Shown here piece after piece: positions 41,429-49,345 of a stretch of 64,000 nucleotides of DNA (position 1 is its first letter; every line of letters starts with the position of its first letter). The stretch comes from Microbacterium immunditiarum (lineage in GTDB: Bacteria > Actinomycetota > Actinomycetes > Actinomycetales > Microbacteriaceae), in the NCBI RefSeq assembly GCF_013409785.1, contig NZ_JACCBV010000001.1:806001-870000 (forward strand). Reading direction: 5' to 3'. The position numbers and the translations under genes were made by a program. The notes below the pieces were generated by a model. It made no database searches and was not told the DNA's origin. It was given only the letters and a program-made list of their open reading frames with translations.

Positions 41429-42208
41429 ATGAAGGCGGTCGTCGTGCGACCGGTGGTCGTGTGGGGCGGCCGTGAGATGGTCGGCGGGGAGTTCTCCGCG
41501 CAGAGCGCGCTCCCGCGCTTCGTGCCGTCGTTCGCGAGCTCGCCGCTCGGCACCTACTGCGTCGACACGACCGACCGCACGCTCTCGCTGACGTACGACG
41601 ACGGGCCCAACCCCGACGACACCCCGCGCATCCTCGAGCTGCTCGCCGAGCGCGGGCGCGCGGCGACGTTCTACGTGCTCGGGCAGCAGGTGAAGCAGCA
41701 TCCGCGGATCGTCCGTCGGATCGTCGACGAGGGCCACGAGCTCGCGCTGCACGGCGACACCCACGACTCGCTCCTCACGATGAGCGCGCTGACGGCGGTT
41801 CGCCGCATCCGCGATGCGAAGGCGCTCGTCGAAGACGTCGCGGGCACGCGGCTGCGCACGTACCGCCCGCCCTACGGCGAGCACACGCTCGCGCAGGCGG
41901 TCGGCATCCGCGCGCTCGGCCTTCGCCTCGTGAACTGGTCGGGCGACGCCGTCGACTGGATCGACGACGAGGAGTCGGCCGTCGCGGAGCGGTCGCTCGC
42001 GGGGGTGTTCCCGGGCGCGATCCTGCTCCTGCACGACCATCGCGGCGACCCCGAGAAGCTCGAGGAGGGGCAGCGCCTGCCGGCGTTCGACCGCGCCGCC
42101 GTGCTGCGCCGCATCCTCGACGGGCTCGACGAGCGCGAATACGAGACGCTCGCCGTGAAGGACCTGCTCGCGAAGTACGTGAGCGTGCGCACGCACATCC
42201 GCTACTGA
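41429..42208 (+). CDS. Polysaccharide deacetylase (NodB/CE4 family), second copy
   Basis: 259 residues. CE4 motifs: SLTYDDGPNPDDTPRIL, ALHGDTHDS (metal histidines), TYRPPYGEH, NWSGDAVDWID and ILLLHDHRGDPEKL. Very similar across the whole length to the 32166 gene product, so the pair arose by duplication. No signal peptide seen. It probably deacetylates N-acetylated sugars of the glycan or its precursors. The 3' end overlaps the converging GT2 gene by 7 bp. Confidence 0.86.
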   Translation: MKAVVVRPVVVWGGREMVGGEFSAQSALPRFVPSFASSPLGTYCVDTTDRTLSLTYDDGPNPDDTPRILELLAERGRAATFYVLGQQVKQHPRIVRRIVDEGHELALHGDTHDSLLTMSALTAVRRIRDAKALVEDVAGTRLRTYRPPYGEHTLAQAVGIRALGLRLVNWSGDAVDWIDDEESAVAERSLAGVFPGAILLLHDHRGDPEKLEEGQRLPAFDRAAVLRRILDGLDEREYETLAVKDLLAKYVSVRTHIRY

Positions 42209-43167
42209 CGGCCGCCGGCCAGGTGGCGCTCGAGGAGCGAGACCGGCAGCGGCCGGATGCGGGGGTCGATCCGGCCGAACCGCTGCCCGAGCGCCTCGCC
42301 GAGCCGCCACGCGACGTTGGCCTGGCCGGTCCGCGTGAACACGCGTCCGGCGCGAGCGAGGAGGCGGGAAGGACCGGATGCGGCGTCCCCGGCGTCCTTC
42401 ACTGCCGCGCCGTCCTCGCAGAGGGCAGGGGCAGGCGCCGCGGGCGGATCGGCATCGGCGGCCGCGATCGCCGAGTACTTGTGCCGCAGCGCGCGCGTGC
42501 CCGCGGCGTACGACCGCGCCTGACGGAACACCGCCCGCAGCCCGTCGCGCTGCCGGGAATGGACCACGGCGTCCGTGAGGAACACCAGGGGGTGGCCGGC
42601 GAGCTGCACGCGCCAGCAGAAGTCGAGATCCTCGCACGTGAGGAGGAGCTCGTCGAAGCCGTCCGCCTCGTCGAACACGTCCTTGCGCACGCCGAGGTTG
42701 CTCGACGCGGTCGCGCGGAACCGCGGCCAGAACCCGAGGCGGATGTCGCCCGAGACCTCCCAGCTGACCGAGTACCGGTTGGCGCTGTTGAGCGAGCGTC
42801 CTTCGAGCGTGCCGGCCGCGACCTCGACATCGTCGAAGAGGGCGGATGCCATGCGCCCCAGCCACCCGTCGCCCACGATGTCATCCGCGTCGCAGAACAG
42901 CAGCACGCGCCCGCGCGCGGCCGCGGCGCCGATGTTGCGCGCCGCCGCCGGCCCGCGCCGCGCGGACGCGTCGACGAGCCGCACCCGCTCATCGTGCTCG
43001 GCCCACCTCCGCACCAGCCGAGCGGTGTCGTCGGTCGAGCCGTTGTCGCACACGAGCACTTCGATCTCGTGGTCGGCGGGCTGGGCGAGAAGTGCCGCGA
43101 GCTGATCGCCGAGTGTCGCCGTCGCGTTGTACGCCGGCACGATGACCGACACCTCGGGGGCGCTCAC
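42202..43167 (-). CDS. GT2-family glycosyltransferase (CDNGSTD paralogue group)
   Basis: 321 residues from a GTG at 43167 that overlaps the upstream gene's stop (GTGA). GT-A motifs: EVSVIVPAYNATATLGDQL, VLVCDNGSTDDT, LFCDADDIVGDGW, CEDLDFCWRVQLAGHPL, and a C-terminal GQRFGRIDPRIRP. The Cys-Asp-Asn variant and the GRID tail match the 30940, 31104 and 44102 genes. The linker before the tail is Ala/Pro/Asp-rich. Confidence 0.87.
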   Translation of the reverse strand: MSAPEVSVIVPAYNATATLGDQLAALLAQPADHEIEVLVCDNGSTDDTARLVRRWAEHDERVRLVDASARRGPAAARNIGAAAARGRVLLFCDADDIVGDGWLGRMASALFDDVEVAAGTLEGRSLNSANRYSVSWEVSGDIRLGFWPRFRATASSNLGVRKDVFDEADGFDELLLTCEDLDFCWRVQLAGHPLVFLTDAVVHSRQRDGLRAVFRQARSYAAGTRALRHKYSAIAAADADPPAAPAPALCEDGAAVKDAGDAASGPSRLLARAGRVFTRTGQANVAWRLGEALGQRFGRIDPRIRPLPVSLLERHLAGGRQ

Positions 43168-44102
43168 GCCTTCGCCCGTTCCGCGTGGGCCGAGCCCGGT
43201 CCGTCGTACGGCCGCACGCTCCGGTCGATGCGGCCCCACCGCAGTCCCGCGCGGCGCGCCTGGCGCTGCAGGAAGGGGGCGACGTCGCGCCAGCCGCGCA
43301 ACCGGAAGAGCCGGCGGACCTTCCGCTTCGCGCTGTCGGCGAGCTCGGCCGCCTGCCCTGCCGTCTCCTGACCGGCAGGCGTCGCTGCGCCGACCGGCGC
43401 GGGCACGTGGGCGAACTTCGCGCGGAGCTGGCGCTCCGCGCGGCCGTAGCGGTACCACTGCCGCAGCGTCGCGCCGAGCTCGGAGCGCTCGCGGATGTGC
43501 ACGATCGCCTGCGGCGCCTCGCCCAGCGGCGTGCCGGCGAGCTGGATGCGCCAGCTCAGGTCGGTGTCCTCGCCGATCGGCAGCGACGTGTCGAAGCCGC
43601 CCGCGGAGAGGAAGACGTCGCGGCGCACGGCCATCGCCCCGGCGCCCGCGAAGGCGAGGTGGGGGAGCGTCTCGAGCCGGAAGGTCGGGCCCATCGTGAG
43701 TCCCTCCGCGTGCTCGGGGTTCAAGCGCGACATGCCCCACGTGCATCCGACGAAGTCTTGGTCGCGCATGGCCGCGACGATCCCCGCGAGCCACCCGTCG
43801 TCGACGATGTCGTCGGCGTCGCAGAAGGCGACGACAGACCCGCGCGCCGCTTCGACGCCGATGTTGCGCGCGCCGCCCGCGCCGTGCGCGGCGGATGCGT
43901 CCACGACCCGCAGGCTCGGCAGGGCGGACGCGTGCGACTCGGCGACGGCGGCCGTGGCATCCGTCGAGCCGTTGTCGCACACGACGACCTCCCACGGCAC
44001 GTCGACGCTCTGCCGGGCGAGCGCATCGAGCTGATCGCCGATCGTCACGGCGGCGTCGCGTGCGGCGATGACGACGCTCACGACCGGCCCGTCGTCCCCC
44101 AT
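43164..44102 (-). CDS. GT2-family glycosyltransferase (CDNGSTD paralogue group)
   Basis: 312 residues. VVSVVIAARDAAVTIGDQL, VVVCDNGSTDAT, AFCDADDIVDDGW as metal site, GEDTDLSWRIQLAGTPL and a tail ending LRWGRIDRSVRPYD. It shares its architecture with the next gene downstream, with which it overlaps by 4 bp. GTG at 44105 is an alternative start. A TACAAT -10 box lies about 31 bases upstream. Confidence 0.87.
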   Translation of the reverse strand: MGDDGPVVSVVIAARDAAVTIGDQLDALARQSVDVPWEVVVCDNGSTDATAAVAESHASALPSLRVVDASAAHGAGGARNIGVEAARGSVVAFCDADDIVDDGWLAGIVAAMRDQDFVGCTWGMSRLNPEHAEGLTMGPTFRLETLPHLAFAGAGAMAVRRDVFLSAGGFDTSLPIGEDTDLSWRIQLAGTPLGEAPQAIVHIRERSELGATLRQWYRYGRAERQLRAKFAHVPAPVGAATPAGQETAGQAAELADSAKRKVRRLFRLRGWRDVAPFLQRQARRAGLRWGRIDRSVRPYDGPGSAHAERAKA

Positions 44103-44132
44103 CACCGTCTCCGTCCGCCCCGAGTCGTGCCG

Positions 44133-44138
44133 ATTGTA
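44133..44138 (-). promoter_or_regulatory. -10 box for the two-gene GT2 operon
   Basis: TACAAT on the minus strand, same hexamer as before the LamG gene; leader about 25-30 nt. Confidence 0.5.
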
Positions 44139-44174
44139 CTGAAGCACTCGGCGGGGAGCCGTGCGCGAAGTCGG

Positions 44175-44180
44175 TAGCAT
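44175..44180 (+). promoter_or_regulatory. Leaderless -10 box for the 44187 GT2 gene
   Basis: TAGCAT, six bases, ATG at 44187; no Shine-Dalgarno. Confidence 0.55.
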
Positions 44181-44186
44181 TCGCCT

Positions 44187-45098
44187 ATGCCCGCCCGCCC
44201 GCCGCTGGTCAGCGTCGTCGTCGCGACGAACCGAGCCGGGGAGCACCTGGGCGAGGCGCTCGACTCGGTCGCGGCGCAGACCCACCCGGCCGTCGAGCTC
44301 ATCGTGGTCGACGATGGGTCTGCCGATCCGGACGCGGTCGCGGCGATCGTCTCTCGCGCCTCGAACGCCCGGCTGCTGCGCCAGCCGCCGACCGGGGTGA
44401 GCGCCGCGCGCAACCGCGGCGCGGGCGAGGCGCGCGGCGAGCTGCTCACGTTCCTCGATGACGACGACCGGTGGCATCCGGAGCGGCTTGCCCGTCATGC
44501 GGCGGTGCACGTCGACGACCCGGATGCCGTCGCGAGCTACTGCGGCATCCAGACGATCGACGCCACGGGGGAGCGCGTGCTCGCGCCGGCGGACCAGGTC
44601 GCCGTCGCGTCCACGGCCGACATCGCGCGCCGCCGAACGGGCATCCTGCTCGGCAACCTCGTGATGCGGCGCGATCGGTTCGCCGAGGTCGGCGGCTTCG
44701 ACGAGGGACTGCGCCTCGCGGAGGACTACGACCTCATCCTGCGACTCGCGCAGCTCGGCCGGTTCGCGTTCGTGCCGGGGGCTCTCGTGGACTACCGCTC
44801 GTACGGCGAGAACTCCACGATCCGCCACCGCGAGCTCGTGGCGTCGATCGACGAGATCGTGCGCCGCCACGAGAGGGCCGCCCGCGAGAGCGGAGACGAC
44901 GAGCTCGTCGCCGCGCTGCGCGACAGCGCGCGCAAGAACGACCGCTTCGCGTGGTGGAGCGCCGGGAGGGCGGCTCGCCGCGCGTTGGGCGAGCGTCACC
45001 CGTTGCGGGCAGTATCGGAGGTGTGGTGGGCGCTGCGCACCGCCCCGCTCGGCCTCGTGGACGGGGTCGCGCGGAGGGTGCGGGGCAGCTCCGACTGA
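44187..45098 (+). CDS. GT2-family glycosyltransferase
   Basis: 303 residues. GT-A motifs: LVSVVVATNRAGEHLGEAL, LIVVDDGSADPDAV (canonical Asp-Asp here), VSAARNRGAGEARGELL, FLDDDDRWHPERL as metal site and FDEGLRLAEDYDLILRLAQ. It lies outside the CDNGSTD group. The fusion glycosyltransferase gene starts 38 bp downstream on the same strand. Confidence 0.88.
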   Translation: MPARPPLVSVVVATNRAGEHLGEALDSVAAQTHPAVELIVVDDGSADPDAVAAIVSRASNARLLRQPPTGVSAARNRGAGEARGELLTFLDDDDRWHPERLARHAAVHVDDPDAVASYCGIQTIDATGERVLAPADQVAVASTADIARRRTGILLGNLVMRRDRFAEVGGFDEGLRLAEDYDLILRLAQLGRFAFVPGALVDYRSYGENSTIRHRELVASIDEIVRRHERAARESGDDELVAALRDSARKNDRFAWWSAGRAARRALGERHPLRAVSEVWWALRTAPLGLVDGVARRVRGSSD

Positions 45099-45123
45099 CG
45101 GGTGCGAAGCGCACGCGAGACGG

Positions 45124-45133
45124 CTTTGGGGGA
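45124..45133 (+). promoter_or_regulatory. EPS leader motif copy before the GT4-GT2 fusion gene
   Basis: CTTTGGGGGA, three bases before the GTG at 45137; it may act as a weak ribosome-binding site or as a regulatory motif. Confidence 0.35.
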
Positions 45134-45136
45134 GAC

Positions 45137-47089
45137 GTGAGGGTACTGCGGGTCGCGCATCACGGCGTGGTGTCGGCGTGGCGCGCGCGCGAGCGCGCGC
45201 TGCGCCGCCGCGGGGTCGACGTCGCCCTCGTGTCGGCGAAGCGCTGGAACGAGGGAGGTCGCCTCGTGTCATTGGACGCCGACGGCGACCGTTTCGTGCG
45301 CGGCGCGGCGACGATCGGCACCCACCCGAACGCGTTCCTCTACACTCCCGGGCCGCTGTGGAGGGCACTCGGCGCGCGCCCCGACCTCATCGACCTGCAC
45401 GAGGAGCCGTTCTCACTCGCGACAGCCGAGATCCTCCTGCTGCGTCGGCTGCGCCGCTCTCGCGCGCCGTACGTCCTGTACTCGGCGCAGAACCTCGAGA
45501 AGCGCTATCCCGTCCCGTTCCGCTGGTTCGAGCGCTGGGCGCTGCGCGGAGCGGCGGCCGCCTACGTGTGCAACACGGAGGCCGGAGAGATCCTCGTCCG
45601 AAAGGGTCTGCGGGGTCCGGCGCGACTCATCCCGCTCGGCGTAGACACCGCGCAGTTCCGACCCGCCGAGCGGACCGCTGCCGCCGACCCGCCCACGATC
45701 GGCTACGTCGGCCGCCTCGAGCCGTACAAGGGGGTCGACACGCTCGTGCGGGCGCTGGCGCTGCGCCCCGGCTGGCGCCTCGAGATCACCGGCGACGGGC
45801 CGCAGAAGGCGGAGCTCGTCGCGCTCGCGGGTGAGCTCGGCATCACGTCGCGCGTCGCGTTCCTCGGTTTCGCGCAGGGCGGCGAGCTCGCCGACCGCTA
45901 CCGGCGGCTCGATGCGATCGCCGTGCCGTCGATCCCCTGGCCGGGCTGGCTCGAGCAGTTCTGCCGCGTCGCGGTCGAGGCGATGGCATCGGGCGTGCCG
46001 GTCGTCGCGAGCCGGTCGGGTGCGATCCCCGACGTCGTGGCGGATGCCGGCATCCTCGTCGAGCCCGGTGACCCCGAGGCCCTCGCCACGGGGCTCGACG
46101 ACGCGCTCGAGGGCAGCCGGCGGGCGCAGCTGCGCGACGCGGGGCTGCGCCGCGCGCAGGAGTTCACGTGGGAGCGCGTGGCCGAGCTGCAGGACGAGCT
46201 CTACCGCGAGGTGCTTCCGTCGAACGACTCCGGTCGGCAGCGGCCGCCGCAGGTCGTCGCCGTCGCGTACGGCGACCCCGCGCTGCTGGACGGCGCACTC
46301 GAGATGCTCGGCGGCGAGTTCCCGATCACGATCGTCGACAACTCCTCCTCGCCCGCGACGGCCGAGCTCGCCGCGCGGCGAAATGCCCACTACATCGACC
46401 CCGGCCGCAACCTCGGCTTCGGCGCGGGCGTGAACGCCGCCCTCCGTTCGCTCGCCGAGCGGGGCCTCGAGGGCGACGACGTGCTGCTGTTGAATCCGGA
46501 CGCGCGCATCGCGCCCGACGGGGTGCGTGCGATGCACGAGACACTTCACGCGAGGCCGCGCCGCGCGGCGGTGGGCGCGACCCAGACCGAGCCCGACACG
46601 GGCGAGCCCGTGCGGGTGTGGTGGCCCTTCCCGTCGCCACTGCGCGCGTGGATCGACGCGCTCGGACTCGGCCGGCTCGACCGGGCGCGCGACTTCGCGA
46701 TCGGGTCGGTCCTCCTGCTGCGGGCGGAGGCGATCGCCGAGATCGGCCTCCTCGACGAGCAGTTCTTCCTCTACGCCGAAGAAGTGGACTGGCAGAAGCG
46801 GGCGCGCGACGCGAGGTGGGACATCGCGGTCGCCGAGGTCGACTCGACCCACATCGGCGCGGGAACGGGCGGCGACAGCACGCGACGGGAGGCGCTGTTC
46901 TTCGCGAGCGGCGAGAAGTACCAGCGCAAGCACTTCGGCGCATTCGGGTGGCAGGTCTTCCGCGCGGGCGTGATCGTGGGCGCGACCGTGCGCGCCGTCC
47001 TCGCGCGCGGCGACAAGGCCGCGGAAGCGCGGCGGCGCCGGGCGATCTTCCTCGAAGGTCCCATCGGATACTCAGAACGCGTCGGCTGA
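45137..47089 (+). CDS. Bifunctional GT4-GT2 glycosyltransferase fusion
   Basis: 650 residues. The first half (about 1-365) is GT4: VLRVAHHGVVSAW, VLYSAQNLEKRYP, TIGYVGRLEPYKGVDTLVRA and WLEQFCRVAVEAMASGVPVV. After a short linker (PSNDSGRQRPPQ) the second half (about 372-650) is GT2 of the rhamnosyltransferase kind: VVAVAYGDPALLDGAL, ITIVDNSSSPAT, VLLLNPDARIAPDG as metal site and FLYAEEVDWQKRARDA. One protein could add two successive sugars. No frameshift or stop separates the halves. A much longer upstream open frame was rejected; the GTG at 45137 follows GGGGGAG. Confidence 0.87.
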   Translation: MRVLRVAHHGVVSAWRARERALRRRGVDVALVSAKRWNEGGRLVSLDADGDRFVRGAATIGTHPNAFLYTPGPLWRALGARPDLIDLHEEPFSLATAEILLLRRLRRSRAPYVLYSAQNLEKRYPVPFRWFERWALRGAAAAYVCNTEAGEILVRKGLRGPARLIPLGVDTAQFRPAERTAAADPPTIGYVGRLEPYKGVDTLVRALALRPGWRLEITGDGPQKAELVALAGELGITSRVAFLGFAQGGELADRYRRLDAIAVPSIPWPGWLEQFCRVAVEAMASGVPVVASRSGAIPDVVADAGILVEPGDPEALATGLDDALEGSRRAQLRDAGLRRAQEFTWERVAELQDELYREVLPSNDSGRQRPPQVVAVAYGDPALLDGALEMLGGEFPITIVDNSSSPATAELAARRNAHYIDPGRNLGFGAGVNAALRSLAERGLEGDDVLLLNPDARIAPDGVRAMHETLHARPRRAAVGATQTEPDTGEPVRVWWPFPSPLRAWIDALGLGRLDRARDFAIGSVLLLRAEAIAEIGLLDEQFFLYAEEVDWQKRARDARWDIAVAEVDSTHIGAGTGGDSTRREALFFASGEKYQRKHFGAFGWQVFRAGVIVGATVRAVLARGDKAAEARRRRAIFLEGPIGYSERVG

Positions 47090-47145
47090 TCGCGGGTTAT
47101 CGTCGGATGCGGGGACGCACGCCCACCGCGAGAAGGAGGGCACGC

Positions 47146-48084
47146 GTGAGCACATCACGCCGTAGGCACACGCGCCGAGCGCTCGAGCGCGCCTTCTCCG
47201 GCGCCGTCCGCTCCGCCTCGGCCGCCGCGATCGTGACGGCGGTGGCGCTCGCGTCCGCGTGCGCGGCGTCGCCGCAGGAGGCGCCCGGGCACGGCGAATC
47301 CGCCACCCCGACCTCGAGCCCGACCCCGACCGGACCGGTGGTCGGCGACGACTCGGGGCTCGACTGGGCGGACGAGTTCGACGGCGCCCTCGACGCCTGG
47401 CGGCGCAGCACCGGCGCGGGGGACTGGGGCGTGGGCTCGATCGTGTTCTACACCGACCGCGACACCAACGCGTTCGTGCAGGACGGCGTCCTCTCGATCG
47501 TCGCGCGCGCCGAGCAGGGCACCGACGACGAGGGCCGATCGGCGGATTACACGTCGGCGCGTCTCGTGAGCCGTGACGCCTTCCTGTACGGGCGGTTCGA
47601 GGCGCGCATCAAGGCGCCGTCGGGCGGTGGCCTGTGGTCGGCGTTCTGGCTGCTCGGCGTCTACGACGACCAGACGGGGTGGCCGGACGTGGGCGAGATC
47701 GACATCGTCGAGCTCGTGCGCGAGGGCGACACGGCGCACTCCACGGTGTGGGGCAACTGGGCCGGCCACGACGAGGCGTGGTCGCTGAAGATCGAGACGC
47801 CCGCCGAGGACGGCTCGTGGGCCGACGACTGGCACGTGTTCGCCGCCGAGTGGGATCCCACCGGCGTCACGTTCTCCATCGACGACGAGGAGACCGGCCG
47901 CCTCACGCCCGCCGACATGGAGGACGGGTGGGAGTGGGCGCTGACGCGTCCGGTGAACATCGTCCTCAACCTCGCCGTCGGGGGCGACTGGCCGGGGGAG
48001 CCGAACGTCGACACTCCTTTCCCCGCCGCGCTCCAGGTCGACTGGGTGCGCGTGTACGACACGGAGATCACGCCGGCCCGCTGA
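47146..48084 (+). CDS. GH16-family lipoprotein glycoside hydrolase (beta-glucanase type)
   Basis: 312 residues. The GTG at 47146 has a perfect AGAAGGAGG ribosome-binding site six bases upstream. Lipoprotein signal: basic start, hydrophobic core and lipobox LASAC with Cys39, then a Thr/Pro-rich spacer. The GH16 catalytic signature GEIDIVE puts the nucleophile at Glu184, Asp186 and the acid/base at Glu189, with flanking SAFWLLG and a C-terminal VDWVRVYD strand. Anchored outside the membrane, it likely trims, releases or remodels a beta-glucan-like polymer, possibly the product of this locus. Confidence 0.9.
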   Translation: MSTSRRRHTRRALERAFSGAVRSASAAAIVTAVALASACAASPQEAPGHGESATPTSSPTPTGPVVGDDSGLDWADEFDGALDAWRRSTGAGDWGVGSIVFYTDRDTNAFVQDGVLSIVARAEQGTDDEGRSADYTSARLVSRDAFLYGRFEARIKAPSGGGLWSAFWLLGVYDDQTGWPDVGEIDIVELVREGDTAHSTVWGNWAGHDEAWSLKIETPAEDGSWADDWHVFAAEWDPTGVTFSIDDEETGRLTPADMEDGWEWALTRPVNIVLNLAVGGDWPGEPNVDTPFPAALQVDWVRVYDTEITPAR

Positions 48085-48109
48085 CCCGGCGGCGCCGCCG
48101 AGGCTCCGG

Positions 48110-49255
48110 TCAGCTCAGCAGGTGCCCGGCCCTCTTCTCCTCGTGCACGCGCTCGTACAGCGCGATCGTCTGGTCTGCGACGGACTCCCACGACGTGTAG
48201 CCCGCCGCGTCGCGTCGCGCCTGCTCGCCCATGCGGCGGCGCAGCTCGCGATCCTCGACGAGAGGGCGCACCGCACGCGCGATGGAGGCGCCGTCGCGCG
48301 CGATGAGCGCCCCGTTCTCGCCGACCCGGACGAACTCCTCGGCGACCCCCAGCGGGGTCGTCACGAGGGGCAGGCCGGATGCCGCGGCCTCCAGCAGCAC
48401 GAGGCCGAAGGGCTCGTAGATCGTGGGGAACACGAACACGTCGCCCGCCTGGAAGTAGTCCTCCACCGCGGGCGAGTGCCCCGCGAACGTCACCCGCTCG
48501 GCGACGCCGAGCTCGCGCGCGCGCGCCTGGAACGGCGCCGCATCGTCGCCGCCCACGACGAGCAGGCGCGCCGCCTCGGGCAAGTGCGGCAGCGCGTCGA
48601 CGATCGCCCGGAGTCCCTTGCGGCGGAACTCCTTGCCGACGAACAGCAGCACCACGTCGTCGTCGGTGCACCCGTGCTGCGTGCGGATGCGGGCGCGGCG
48701 GGCCGCGGCATCCGCCGGCTGGAATCTCGACACGTCGACCGCGTTCGGAATCACCGTGATGCGCTCGGGATCGACCTTGTAGTACTGCGTGAGCTCGCGC
48801 GCGACGGTCGGCGAGACGGCGATCGCGCGGCGGAAGCGATCGGGCCGGTAATTGCGCTGCTCGACCTGCAGCACGGCGTGGTGGAAGGGGTTCGCGAGGG
48901 CGCGCAGCACCTCGCCGTTGCGGAACTTCATCGCCCACCAGGCCTTGTGGCAGCTGTGCGCGGTGATGACGTCCTGCCGGCGGGTCGCACAGCCGCCCTG
49001 GTTGTGCACGATGTCGAAGCCCTTGCCCTCGAGGGCCTTCGTCGCGGCGGCCGAGTACGTCACGGGCACGACGAACCCGGGAGTGCTGCGCGCCTCGACA
49101 CGGAGCCACGACAGCGGCTCCGGAGGCGGGGGAGTCACGTCGGTCGCCACGAGCGTCAGATCGACGCGGTCGCTCATGCGCTGCGCGAGCTCGTAGGACG
49201 CGCGCTCGATGCCGCCTTCGTTGTTGAATCGGAACGACGACATCGCCACGCGCAC
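48110..49255 (-). CDS. GT4-family glycosyltransferase
   Basis: 381 residues. N-terminal VAMSSFRFNNEGGIERASYEL contains the glycine loop; VITAHSCHKAWWAMKF follows. C-terminal half: VLLFVGKEFRRKGLRAIVDA and YEPFGLVLLEAAASGLPLV with the E-x7-E motif. The GTG start sits six bases after TAGCAT with no Shine-Dalgarno, so probably leaderless. The stop is 25 bp from the converging GH16 gene. Confidence 0.87.
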   Translation of the reverse strand: MRVAMSSFRFNNEGGIERASYELAQRMSDRVDLTLVATDVTPPPPEPLSWLRVEARSTPGFVVPVTYSAAATKALEGKGFDIVHNQGGCATRRQDVITAHSCHKAWWAMKFRNGEVLRALANPFHHAVLQVEQRNYRPDRFRRAIAVSPTVARELTQYYKVDPERITVIPNAVDVSRFQPADAAARRARIRTQHGCTDDDVVLLFVGKEFRRKGLRAIVDALPHLPEAARLLVVGGDDAAPFQARARELGVAERVTFAGHSPAVEDYFQAGDVFVFPTIYEPFGLVLLEAAASGLPLVTTPLGVAEEFVRVGENGALIARDGASIARAVRPLVEDRELRRRMGEQARRDAAGYTSWESVADQTIALYERVHEEKRAGHLLS

Positions 49256-49261
49256 GTCGCC

Positions 49262-49267
49262 ATGCTA
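49262..49267 (-). promoter_or_regulatory. Leaderless -10 box for the 49255 GT4 gene
   Basis: TAGCAT on the minus strand, six bases, GTG; identical hexamer and spacing to 44175-44180. Confidence 0.55.
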
Positions 49268-49306
49268 CAGACCGCCCCAGGCAACACAGCCGACGCCGCG
49301 TGCTCA

Positions 49307-49340
49307 TAGACTTCACGCGGGGAACCGTGTGTCGGGGGGA
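49307..49340 (+). promoter_or_regulatory. -10 box and leader motif for the 49346 GT4 gene
   Basis: TAGACT (49307-49312) and GTCGGGGGGA (49331-49340), a variant of the EPS leader motif, precede the ATG at 49346. Confidence 0.4.
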
Positions 49341-49345
49341 GAGAA

